This document shows positions 25,401 through 60,900 of a DNA stretch of 64,000 nt, in pieces; the first letter of the stretch is position 1, and every line of letters starts with the position of its first letter. Source of the DNA: Cruorifilaria tuberocauda (taxonomy: Eukaryota; Nematoda; Chromadorea; Rhabditida; Onchocercidae); the NCBI GenBank assembly GCA_013365365.1, contig JABVXU010000084.1, positions 1 to 64,000 on the forward strand. Direction: 5' to 3'. The position numbers and the translations under genes were made by a program. The notes under the pieces were generated by a model. That model worked only from the letters and a program-made list of their open reading frames with translations, was not told where the DNA came from and did no database searches.

Positions 25401-28400
25401 GCTAACATTATTTGTTATTGCTATAAGTACTTTCTGATTTACATCTTAGGCTTTCAAATATCAATATCCAAGTTAAGCTAAGCTTAATCGCACAAACGTG
25501 CTGATGAGATGGTTGTGGCGGATCATTAAGTTGCTAAAGAAATTAGACTGGATGTTAACCAACTGAAATGAACAAATTGAAAAGAATCATGAGCACTTTT
25601 TAAATTCTCATTTACATCTTCATTCGTCCCATCTTTATAAATGAGTTGCATTATTTGTGGAGAGCAGTAGTGAAAGAAAAAGAACATTTCCACATTATTG
25701 GGTCGGATCGGAACGAGGTTGAATTCAGCTCTTTCCGTTTTCAAGCATAGCAAGATGGCAACTAATTCTTCCAATAAAGATTTAAAATCATTATACTGCC
25801 ATTGCTACTATCATTTCTTCGATTCTCAATCAACATTAAATACACTTTCATCCATGCTTTTTTGCAAGCATAAAAATGTCTTGAATGGATTTTTTTCTCG
25901 GTTTCACTCATTCAATCGCAATTTCTTTTTTCCGTGAAAAAAAGAATTGATTACGCAATAAATTAGACAAATATGTCAGCGGAATGCAAATTAAATTATG
26001 CAGTCGGGGAAAGGCCTATAGTTTTAGGTGGATGAGAGATTACTTTTGTGAAATGAGTTAGGTGAGTTGGACGGAATCGAATCTGATATCTTTCCACCTT
26101 CAATATAGTTTCATTATTTTCTTATAACAGAGTAATTTTTTCCATCTCCTGATTAATGATTCATCCAGGATTAAAAGATTCTCCCCGCTCTCTCGGGTTT
26201 TTGTATTGGATTGGTCTATGCGAGAAAATAAATAAATCTGATCTTCCAAACTATAATAATTTTTCTCCTTTAATATGAAAAATGATTATGGTATTTAATG
26301 AGATTTCAAGATTTTTAAATTAAAGTATCGGTTAACAAATGAAAGAAGCAATACTGAAATTCTACCGACCATGAATGCGGAAGATGTAAATTTAGAGCAT
26401 ATGTTACTATCGCCAGTCAGAATGTATGGAACAATAAAAATAAAATCAATAAATAGTTACATAATATTGTAAACGTAAATAACTCTCAAACAGCTTATAT
26501 CAAGTATTTTACTGATATGGGTCATTTTATCTCATGAAAAGGAAAGCTTGAGATGTCAAAAATGAAAGCATTTTGATTGATCCAACTTAGATGGATTATC
26601 GCTAATCTGGATATCTTATAGAGTCTCAATTAATCAGTCCTTAAAATTAACTCATAACAATAGTAATCGTGGCGTACTGAGAATCACGACAAAATAAAAC
26701 TTGAATTTCAAAAATCATAATCCATTTTCTGAAACAGAAGAAATTAGGAAACTACAAAGCGGAATTATTATGGTCTCAAGCAGTACAACACTTTTATTTA
26801 AGCATTAATGTCAAAATTTTTTTGATATTAAAAATGATGTGAATGATTCGATCTTCTCTTTTCTCGTCATATAATTTAAATACTAACCAAATAAAAATTT
26901 TTCAAATTCTATGCAGATTAAATTCACTGAATGAAATTTTGATGTTAGAAGTGTAGATTTATGTGGATGTTATGCAAATTTAAAAACCTAATCAAAATGT
27001 TCAATAAAAATGAACTCCGTCATTGATTCAAAATGGAATTCTATTAATAATGGGTTTAGTGGTTGTGGTAGTGTTAGTTAATTTTGATAAAATTTGGGGA
27101 GAAATAATGAATGAATGGGTCGGGTCGCTTTATTGGTTTGAAAATGTAAATCGATGATGGAACCATGCAGTCAGTAGCAATCGCACTGGAAATAATGTTG
27201 TCCGCTCGAGAATGACAACCACCTATCCTTAGAGAATTAATGCTGAGGAACCACCGAAATTACCCTTCTGCAAAATAAACACAGCGTGAGGCACTTCATC
27301 GTGTAATTGATATTTGCATAAAATATACATGTGTTGTGTCTGTGTGTATGTGTATGTATGTCTGTGTATGCGTGTGTATGTAAGCACATAACCCAAGTTC
27401 GATACGACTTTTGCTCATTTCCAATTTTCATGTCATATTTAACAAATCAACCATGCAAACGATTTCTTATTTTCCCTTTTTGATAATTTAGAATGGATAG
27501 AACGTGATTGAAACTGTTTAGCTAAATCGAGGTTCTTGCTAAAAGTTAGATAAGAAGAGAGGAGAATGATATGATGTTAAACATTATAAAAATGACCACT
27601 TAAATTTATCAAATTGTATTATTCATTATTTCATGCAATCTTCTCCGATTACTTTTTTAAAAGTCAGAAGAGATCAGAAAAAAAACAGAAGGACAAAAAT
27701 TATTCAAATGTTAAGTGAGATATGTATGGGCTCCTAAGATAAAGTGATATGATTTGTGATCGCTGTTTAATTAAAATACAGTAGAACATTGAAGAATGGA
27801 GAAAATGGGAATGATATGTTTGATCCTAAAACACGAGAGAAAAGGAAAACAATTAACAGATTTTCGATAACCAACTTTTCACACAGCAATTTCTATAGCT
27901 AGCTTTTCACTCTAAAATGCTAAAACTTCCCAAGCGAATGTAATCTAAACACGCTCAACAATAACTAATCTCGTTGGACAACTTATTGCTAAATGTTCAA
28001 AAATTTCCATCTGAACTTACTGAAAATTTTCATTAACTTAACAAAAGGTGTATTTCAGCTACTGTCTTCAAACACTGTTTCATCAGTGATTGGATGATTA
28101 ATGCGAAAATTAACCAGTGGGAAGTAATTACGACAAGACGTTAGTGAACTGGGTTGGATTTGTTTACAATTTTTTTTTTAATTTTTAATTCAGTCTAATT
28201 TTTAGAACAGTTACTCATAAAGCTCATCATTTCACTTAATTTTTTCAGATGAGGCGCCCTTCATCTTATTTAGAAATTGATCATTTATCGAGAGCACATA
28301 TAATGAAAGCAAATTATAATTTAGGTTCCAGACCAAAGGACTAGCTTGAATATCAAATATCGAAGCAACCAGTTCAAAAGATTCATAAAATTGAAACCAG

Positions 28401-29573
28401 TCTAAAATTTTCAGAGAATACTACATTCTAATGATACGAAGGATTGCTTGAAGGATATTTATAAAAATGTAAATATTCTCTGAATTAATCTGAATTAAAT
28501 TAATCATGAGAAAAATTTCCTTTTTTTTTCAAAAAAATAGCTTTTTCTTCTCTACATAAAAATGAAGGGCTTTACAATGGATGATTATTCACTTTAATTG
28601 GTGGTTTAATCGGATTCAAATAATGACAATGGTAGTGAAAACATCTATTTTATAAATAGAATACACAAAAAAAGTACGCAAATGGCATGACAGTTCACTA
28701 ATTTTGATGATCTGAATAATCCGTAACATAAAGGGAAACAATAGTGTAGAAACTGTCAATATCATTTGTAGAAATGGATTAAGAACAACGATACTGCGTA
28801 ATTCTTAAACGGTGACAATTTTATTGACAAAATAAAACCTATTGAAATGAACATGTTTTCAGGAAATTAGCGTGAATAAGGGTGTACGATGAAGCAGAAT
28901 AGATCTTCAATCATAGCGAACACCTCTATTCCACTGTTCTACGACGCCCAATAGGGTATTGATACAAGGATTCCAACGATTATAATCAAATTATTTTTAT
29001 TTTAACTGTGCTAAGAATTTATTGGAAAGATAGACTCCCACTGCTTCCCTTCTCTCTTATGCCTAGAAATCTCGACAACACTTCATATTTCTCTGTATTC
29101 GGCTATATTTATGTATCTACTACATCCATTTTTGTCAGCTGGGCTTTTATTTTCAGGTTTTCAGCTACTTCAGCACAAACGTATGAATTCAAAATATGTG
29201 TAGTAGTGGAAGAAAGAATCCAAAATATTTCCTTCGTTCTTTTCAGCGTGAACGTCTAGATGTTTATCTTGAAATGTATCTCGCTCGATGTATTTAGAAT
29301 GTAAAAGATTTTGAAGAAAAATGCCGCTGGAGAATCCAGAAATAATTTATTCCGAAATGTATTTCGTAATAAATTATTGAAATGCTAGAACCCCAGGCAA
29401 TGAAATCGAAATTATTGTACTATATTTCGTCATTTGGTGAACTTATTCCCCCTGCAATATCGGTTACGGTAAAGAAGCTCTAGCATATATTTAAAACTTC
29501 TATTTCTAATATTCAAAGATCAAGTTATGAACAAAGTTTTTACAAATATCTATTTAGAATCTTCTTTGTAACA
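22421..29573. other. Gene-free interval between mbl-1 5' region and PIG-C
   Basis: About 7 kb with no coding exon, tRNA or transposase recognised on either strand. The open frames present (for example 25526-25774 minus) are short, lack phase-compatible neighbours and match no family known to me. A homopolymer junction A12-T8 then C lies at 23720-23745. Confidence 0.5.
27330..27381. repeat. Imperfect TG/TATG simple repeat
   Basis: About 50 bases of alternating purine-pyrimidine (tgtg, tatg and ctgtg units) in the gene-free interval. Confidence 0.8.
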
Positions 29574-29579
29574 TTTATT
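29574..29579 (-). terminator. Poly(A) signal of PIG-C
   Basis: Exact AATAAA on the minus strand 55 bases after the PIG-C stop codon, a normal nematode 3' UTR length. Confidence 0.65.
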
Positions 29580-29634
29580 GTATCACACTGAAGCGAACGA
29601 CCAGTATCAGAAACAAGCAATCTTATAGCAAGAG

Positions 29635-31512
29635 TCATCGTTGGAAGATTGCTATTGCCTCGTCCCATGGTCCATGCTTTGTACTGAAACGGATCTAGAA
29701 TTGGTGAAATGTCGAAATCTTTTAAAAATTAATACTTCTTTTTACATACATTACAATGAATGGAGAAAGTGTCAAAAGAGAAAGTTTATCTTTTGCTCGC
29801 AGAAAACACTTTAAAGCCAAAAACAAGAAGTCTGCAGTTTTGTTGTACCTTTTCCGCGGTTGCATTATCATCAGGATCGATGGACAAATCAAGAGAACAA
29901 ACGTCAGAACAAGTATGTATAAGATGCTGAGTGAGCGAGAAAGTTGATGCAGTGCACTGATAAGAAGAGGAGAAGAAAAAACAATCAAGATTAATGGTGA
30001 TTTCGACCATTTTCTGTACAGTAAATTACGCATTTGTGGCCAGTATGAGAAAAGAAGCATAGAAAGAGCTAGAAGACCAAATGCAGATTCATTCGACGAT
30101 ACCCGCGAAACCAAGCAAACTGATGCTGCTAAAGAAAGATTGACCGATAGTATCGTTGAAACCCTGCAAAAATTATCTATTTTCCTCAGCAAAGTTTAAG
30201 TCTATTCCGAGATCAAATGAATTTTAAAGCAAAGGTTGAAACCTGTGTCTGTCAAATTTATCCATGAAATTACCCATTAGAAGATCTGAAAAAATTGGCT
30301 AAATGCTTTCAATTAGAATAAAAGTGTAAATGATGATTTTATAATTAACGTCCAACTATATATTTCCGTAATTATTTATTTCCAATTATTTGAATATGGA
30401 AGAACACAGTATAACTTACAATGGTGCAACCATCGCATAATCATGGAAAATAAAGCTCGTGAGAAAGAGTATGAAAGACATAGCATATATGGTATCCGTA
30501 CTAATTGTATCCGTCAGCGTCCTCAAAAAGAAAATTTTAAAAATCAAGCTTTTATTTTCATTCTCCTATATTGCACAAATGAGGATTTCTAAATCCGTCG
30601 GAAAATGAAATGTAGCTTTAATTAATGCAGTCATCATGTGTGTGATCAACTAACGATGACATTTAAAATGATAGTTAAATTTCAAGAGGTGTAATAAAAC
30701 AAACCTAATAACAGGTGTCAACATATAACCGAAACAAAGAAGTGTGATGAAAGTATACATGTGATCTTGAAGATTTCTTGGTCTGATCATATACAAATAG
30801 GCAGTATACAGAACTAATGCAATTGCAAATATCAATGAAAAATGCTGAACGGAACTTATGGAACTATTTTTGATCGAATTGAACATCAAATAATAAAATA
30901 TAATAGCATTAGAATGAAGCATAATAAGGCTAGCGCCACATACTGCTTCCAGAAATGAATATTCCACCACTGTTACTAAAATTAGAATTAAACAAAGAAA
31001 AAAATGATGAAAGAAATGTTTGAAGAGTTGGAAAGTCTGAACCAACCACATAATTACAACTTCGAAAAAAGAGCCGTGAGAGGAATTAAAATTCATAAAT
31101 ATTTGCAAACTTTGTTAAAAACACATTAAGCTCTCTATTGCAAATCCATCACAATAGACCTTGTCATTAGTACTGTCTGAAGACCATACGAATAAACAAT
31201 TCATTGATCAGAAGTTGATCACGTTCAGAATGTCAGTAGTCAAACCTCCATACTATCGAACGTGTTGAATTGTGGAGGGATTTCTCGAGACTTCAAAAAT
31301 ATAGATAAATTTAAATGACAATTCAGAAGCGTTTCGAGGTTTCGAAACGACGTTGAGAAAAGCAGAATAAACTCACTATTTGTTCTCAACTCCTTCAGAA
31401 ATTCACTACCACCACTGTATTCATCTTCAAACGGTTGTCGTTCATAGAGTATTTTCCGCCACTTCTTTCCCTTCTCATGTTGTTCACAGCGATCGCTTTT
31501 TTTTCCACCCAT
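29635..31512 (-). CDS. PIGC: Phosphatidylinositol N-acetylglucosaminyltransferase subunit C (PIG-C)
   Basis: PIG-C is a multi-pass ER-membrane subunit of the GPI-GlcNAc transferase that attaches GlcNAc to phosphatidylinositol, the first step of GPI-anchor synthesis. Minus-strand exons: 31512-31377, 31059-30705, 30521-30420, 30163-29849 and 29683-29635, all phase-compatible, total 318 residues (human about 297). Family landmarks in order: KILYERQPFEDEY and FLKELRTN near the N-terminus (human KVLYERQPFPDNY, FLEELRKN), TDTISTDTIYAMS and FIFHDYA (human ESVSTDTIYAMS, IFFDYG), LSVNLSLAASVCLVSR (human LSLNMAIFASVCLASR), and the terminal HGPWDEAIAIF (human HGPWDEAEI). The middle is a series of hydrophobic helices. 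The exon 2 acceptor (cgaag) is not ideal but is the only one that preserves phase. The gene is transcribed divergently from LYST. Confidence 0.95.
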
Positions 31513-31545
31513 TGTCTTTGAGAAAACACTTTGTTGTTTGTTGAT

Positions 31546-31556
31546 CTGAAAACAAA
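31546..31556 (-). other. Splice acceptor in the PIG-C 5' leader
   Basis: Minus-strand tttgttttcag precedes the PIG-C ATG by about 33 bases, with no ATG in between. It is either the spliced-leader acceptor or the end of a short 5' UTR intron. Confidence 0.5.
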
Positions 31557-31576
31557 GTATAACAACTGTACCATTA

Positions 31577-32030
31577 TTACCGAAGTTCCCCTTCTCCGCC
31601 TGCTAGGGTATTTCCAACACGCAGGAATAATATACAGGAACGTAGAAACTCCAGATTCACATTTCCCAGATGTAAAATATCTATGACAGAAAGAGAGGAG
31701 AGAAAGAGATTAGCCTGCACCAGCTTCGTGTGATACAACCGTACGCATAAGCGGCAAATCATGAAATTTTAAGTGATATGAAAGTGCAAACGTCGGAACG
31801 GCCGAAGAGTAATTTGAGGGAGCGTCCCGCTTGAACGTGCCCTTCGCGTTTTGCTGGTGTGTGCGTGGACAAGTCTGCAAAAAAGACTTAGGGGAAATCT
31901 CCCGTGTGTTTATTTAGCATCGCTTATGCTAAACTTGCTCTTCAGTCTGATCTAATTGGAAGAGGCGTGCGGTATTCAGAATGCTTGTAGTAGTAAATGA
32001 GATGGCCGATCGGGGAAGTAAGATGTGATT
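31577..32030. promoter_or_regulatory. Shared promoter interval between PIG-C and LYST
   Basis: The two start codons are 536 bases apart and point away from each other. The interval is GC-richer than its surroundings, with segments around 31795-31860 such as ggaacggccg and gcgtcccgc. A 61-codon minus-strand open frame at 31577-31762 is not conserved with any family known to me and is best regarded as leader or promoter sequence. Confidence 0.5.
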
Positions 32031-32048
32031 TATTACAGGTATGTATAG
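32028..32048 (+). other. Acceptor next to a donor-like GTATGT in the LYST leader
   Basis: tttattacag is followed directly by gtatgtatag and then the ATG at 32049. The first AG is a good acceptor for spliced-leader addition or cis-splicing. The abutting GTATGT also looks like a donor, and TATAG just before the ATG could act as a second acceptor. Confidence 0.4.
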
Positions 32049-55943
<23,895 letters not shown>

Positions 55944-57999
55944 ACTTTTTTTTACATGTTAATTGCTTCATTGATATCAATTTTCAATATTCCGTAAATC
56001 AATTCTTTTGTTTCATTTTTTTCGTTAAAGTGGCTGCTATTTGAATTGCTTTATCTCACCGAAAAATTTGATACTGTTTGGACATTTAAGACTGATTTCA
56101 TCCATCTAGTTTTCATAGCTTTTCAGTATTTTCGTGATTATCGCAAATAATACTCTACTATTTAAATTAGGCACATTGATTCAATTATCGATTTTATTTT
56201 TCTTATTCCTAAATTGTTTCATATTTGCTATGCTTTAAAATAGTTTTGTTGCATTTTGATTAATTACTTTGCCATAATCACAATGTTATATACTGCAATG
56301 GTGCAAAAATCGGTTGTTATTACATGACTTTGTTTGGTTTCTTTCATTTTACATGCAAGAATGCAAGAATTATCGTACTTATCTGTTTATAATTTTCCCA
56401 CAGTTAAAATGAAAGATAAAAAGAAGAATAATTGATAGATATTCGAAATAAATGTCTTCCAGTTGAAAGTCAACTTTTGTAATTCATAAATTAATTTATT
56501 GGAGGTGTACTTTTCTTTTCAATGACTCATGCAATGGTTTTCTATATTATTTGATTTCCAATCTTTTTAAAACATCTTCCCGCTCTTCTGTTAATTATAT
56601 TCTGTCGGGTTTAGCATAGGGCTTGCTCAACTTCTGGAAATTTATTCATGTACTTCCCTTAATCTTTGCTTCTCTTTTAATTAAACTTTTACGTTGTGAG
56701 CGTTTTAATGTGTTATTTTTGATTATTCATTTATTGTTTTGTATCACTTGTTCAAACGATAATTCTTCGGATTTTTGCTGAAAAACATTAAAAAATTCTC
56801 TACATTGTAGCATTCAAATACTAAATCCTTTTCAGAGATCATTTTAATGCTGTATGGAGTATACTCTTTTGAAAAAATAAAACAATGGGACCTGGCTGCA
56901 AAGTTCATTTTGCTGAACTATTTAAAGTGTCTCAAATTTCATGAGTTTTGCTCATCCCAATCTAGTTTTTCCCAATGGAAAAAGAAGAGTTATGTTGTTT
57001 TTACTGAGTTTTGATGTTCTTCCACTCATATGCCGATGTAAAATTTTGAAGTGCTGTAGGAATTAGTTAAAATTTGATGGTTGTGACATTATCAGCATTT
57101 CAATGATTAACCAAAATCAAAATTGAATTTTTGCAAAGATTCCAGAATGGAACTGAGAATGTTTAGTCGTGGTTTAAAAAAGTATGCAGATAGTTTTAAA
57201 GCACTCTTATTACATTTTCCGAGATTCCATCCTTTAGTGATATTTAAGGCGACAGAAAGAATGTTCGATGCATCTCACTGAGGAATTAATGAAACAGATT
57301 TGTCAGAGAGAAAGGAAGAATCTTTTTCAATTAAATACTTCTATTATGGTGATTTGAAACAGGATAATCATGCAACGAGCGCACAATTCTCAATTAATTT
57401 CCACATTTGCGTGACACATTCCCGAAGCGGGAATTGAGAATGATTGAATTAGTGATACTGAATATATAACTTAGCATTATAAACCTACTCGCTGTTTCAC
57501 TTTCAGTCGCTGCTGGCTTTTTTTTCGAGAACACGACATGTACGTTGAACTGATAAAAATTTTGAGTTATACGTACGTCTAATGAGTTCTAATTCATGTC
57601 TGCTTCAAATTTCTAATCAGTCATCGCTGTTATAGTGAGGACACAACCGATGATGTTTCAATTTCTGCTCAATTTGGATAAAACTTTGTTTCAAAACTTA
57701 TCCTTCCCTCTAAAATAGTAATAATCAAAATCATAAAATTGAACTTTGCAAGGTTAATCTTTTCGTTAATTTTTGGTCCAAAACATTCGAATCGATCTCT
57801 ATATTTGCTAATTTTGAATCGTTTTATAGCTACTTATTTCAATTTCTAATAGCAAATTTGATTATGTAGAAATGGAGAGAGATAGATATTGTTAATTATT
57901 TAAATTATCACTTTCCGTTTCAGAAATAAGAAATCTTAGCAGACGAAGATAATGTAAGAAAGAAAAAGAACACACTCATTTGAAAAATATAATTTCCGT
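55944..57999. other. Intergenic region between convergent LYST and fax-1
   Basis: Two kilobases that must hold both 3' UTRs and no other gene that I can recognise. A plus-strand AATAAA at 56447-56452, about 500 bases after the LYST stop, is a weak candidate poly(A) signal. Short open frames are absent or unconvincing. Confidence 0.5.
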
Positions 58000-60900
58000 T
58001 CATCCGTTGTACATTTTGCAAATGATTTTGTCGATCGATGTGTTTCCAAACGTAGCTATGAAAAACATTCGCTCAATTTTCTCGGCGCTTACAGTTCGTA
58101 AAAGTGGTAAGAGAAGAAGTAATCGACCGAATCTGCAATAGTAATTTTTGAACAAAATTAAGATATTTTATGTTGAGATTTTGTTTTATCTTATTACATT
58201 TTATTTACAATAATGATTTTAGTGCAGAATCTGAATTTGGCTCAGATAAGTGATTGCATTAATATATCTATTGAAAAAAAAACAACTTGTAATGAAAATT
58301 TTTGCATCTGAAGTTTGAAAGTTCGCAAATTCTAAGGATGTGAAAAAGGAAGACCTTGCTGGTGATGAATTCATTGTATGCCTGGCTAATGTTTGCTGTG
58401 CCTGATCTTGTAAATCTTCAACTTGAGCTAAATTCTTCAATCCTCTTGTTTCTAAATCATTTTTGAAATGATGGATGTAATATCAACGAATCATTATCAA
58501 GAAGCAAAATGAATTGATATGAAAATCTAGCAATGCACAATTTCATTTTTGATCAATAAGAAGGGCAATGATATAAATGAACTTTCGAGGTATTGCTTGA
58601 TGAGTTTGATTGAATATCAGAGATTATTTTATTTTTGTTTATTGCATCCTTTTTATTTATATTTCTGAATTAATGTAATCTTAACAAATTTTTCAGACGG
58701 TGAAAAATGAGAAATTTTTGAAGTGAATTATTGCATTTCAAGGAAGTTTTCTTCTGACAAATAAATAAATTAGGAATTAATGAAGTAAGAAGCATTTGTT
58801 AAAATCGGAACTTTTATAGAGAAATGAATAAGAAAGAGAGGGTTTGGATGGAGAAAGTGGCCAGGTTATGAAAGCTTTCAATGAGGGTAGAAAGGATGCT
58901 ATGCTATCAGTAGCAGGATGCCAAGCAAGGAGGATCCATTCATTTAATTAGCTTTTTATTTCACTCCTTCTTTTACTGTAGCATAGGCCGACGCCGCCAT
59001 TCTCAATTATTTTACCACTTACAACCCTCCCTTCTGTCTCATCTCTTTCTCTTTATACAACCAATGCTTTAAGTAAGTATTATATCGTCCAATGAAACTA
59101 ACATCAACTCATCTTATAGCTCAATCAACTTAAAATCAAATTTCCACCACTAAATTAATTATACTTTTAATTTGTTGTTTACTTATGATTATTTATTTGT
59201 AGAGTAAATACAGTAGTTGAATGAGGAATGCTTCTTTCAACACATTTATTTATTGATAGAGAATTTTTTGTTCAGATTTTTGGTTCATCAGCCAGTCAAG
59301 TAAAGTATTTCTATAGAAGTCAAAACAAAAAGCGCCCAAAAATGGTCAGCCAAGTCGTTGAACTTGCAAAATAGCAGTGTAAAAAAATGAATTCTGAGCT
59401 GCTTATTTGTTATATGAATTGAAAGTGTTGTGAAAGATGAAACTTTGCCAAAAGTAAACAATTTTTGCTACCATGAAAGTAATTTATTAAAAACATGAAA
59501 TTGACGAGGACTGCTGTTGACATCTCGAATGCGTTCGTAAAATTGGAAGGATGTGAAAGAAAATAAAGGATTTGAAAATTTGCACTTCATTCCTTCGATT
59601 TTCCATCACTTAAAACACAAGTACTCACAGTAATTTCAAGACTTTAGCAAATTTTTCATTCGAAAGTTCAAATAAAATTTTTCCCTGTTTGATTTGCAAA
59701 TCCAAAAGATAGTTATGTTTAAAAAATTTGAAACAGAAGTTTATTGAAAATTTTGAAATGTTTCTCTGCTCAATTCGTCGGAAAATGGATACATTTTCAG
59801 TATATAAATGTATTGAAATGATGAAAGTGTTGTTGCTTTATAGACTTTAAAAATTGTTCTGTTTAGAATATTTTCTCAGTCGGACATTTGTTATTTATTA
59901 ATTGATTTCTTCATCAAATAGTTATAAAATGGTTCTTTTATTTGATTTTTCTTGATTTTTGATTACATGGTCAGTTTTATTAACCAAAGATTGTAAAATG
60001 ATTTTTTATATACTTAGCTTCTTTTAAAATTTGATTATAAAGAGATTATAAATAAATAGAGCTTATCGAGTTCCATTAGTACATCTTTATCAGCTTTTAT
60101 CTCATACATTCGATACTATCAGGACTATTATCATCTGTGCCTAACCAAAGATCTATCCTATTCGTACTATTCGTGATATTTTCTTATAAATGTCTTATAA
60201 CGTCCACGAAGAATAAAATTTCCATCAGTCAATAAAATCTTTATTAAAGCTATTCGTCTATGCCAACTATAGCTAAAAAGATCTTTTCACAATATTAGTG
60301 CTGTTCAAAAATTGGTTCTTACGGAAATTTCTGGCTTCTCTTATGAAATTTCCTGTATAATTTAATAAGAATCTAATTCAGTGTTTAGTGACACCAAAAA
60401 TATTTAAGGAAAAAATAATCGAACTTAAAAATTTCCAATGATTATTACAATTCAAACTTCTTCTCTTCTTTTTCAGTACATCGATTTCATTTTCGACCGT
60501 TTATTCATTGTGTTGTTTTAGTATTTTCATTTCAATTTTATCGATTTGAGGTTTGGTTAGAATTTATAAATAAAGTGAAATTTGAAAGAAAGAAAGTTTA
60601 CTAATCAAATGAATAAAACGACTTACCTGGCCTGAACAACACTAGAGCTTTTAAGCAAGCAAATTCGCCGTGGTCAATGCTATAAGTACGAATCCGAAAG
60701 AATAAATCGTTCAAATAACGAAAACTGGACGGATCAGTCTGCGAAGCATTCAACAGTGGACATTTTTCCATTGAAAGTGACCATTGAAATACATTCAGGA
60801 GGAAAAGATCGCACCAATTTTCTTCCAGCAATTTTAACTAAAGCTGACAAAAATTAATCATAACTTTTCAGAAGAGAAAGCCTTATGCTCCTTCTGAAAA

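Noticed and set aside
31059..31108. Longer PIG-C exon 2 starting near 31107
   Set aside because: It would require the previous exon to end in phase 2; exon 1 ends in phase 1, which fits only the acceptor giving a start at 31059.
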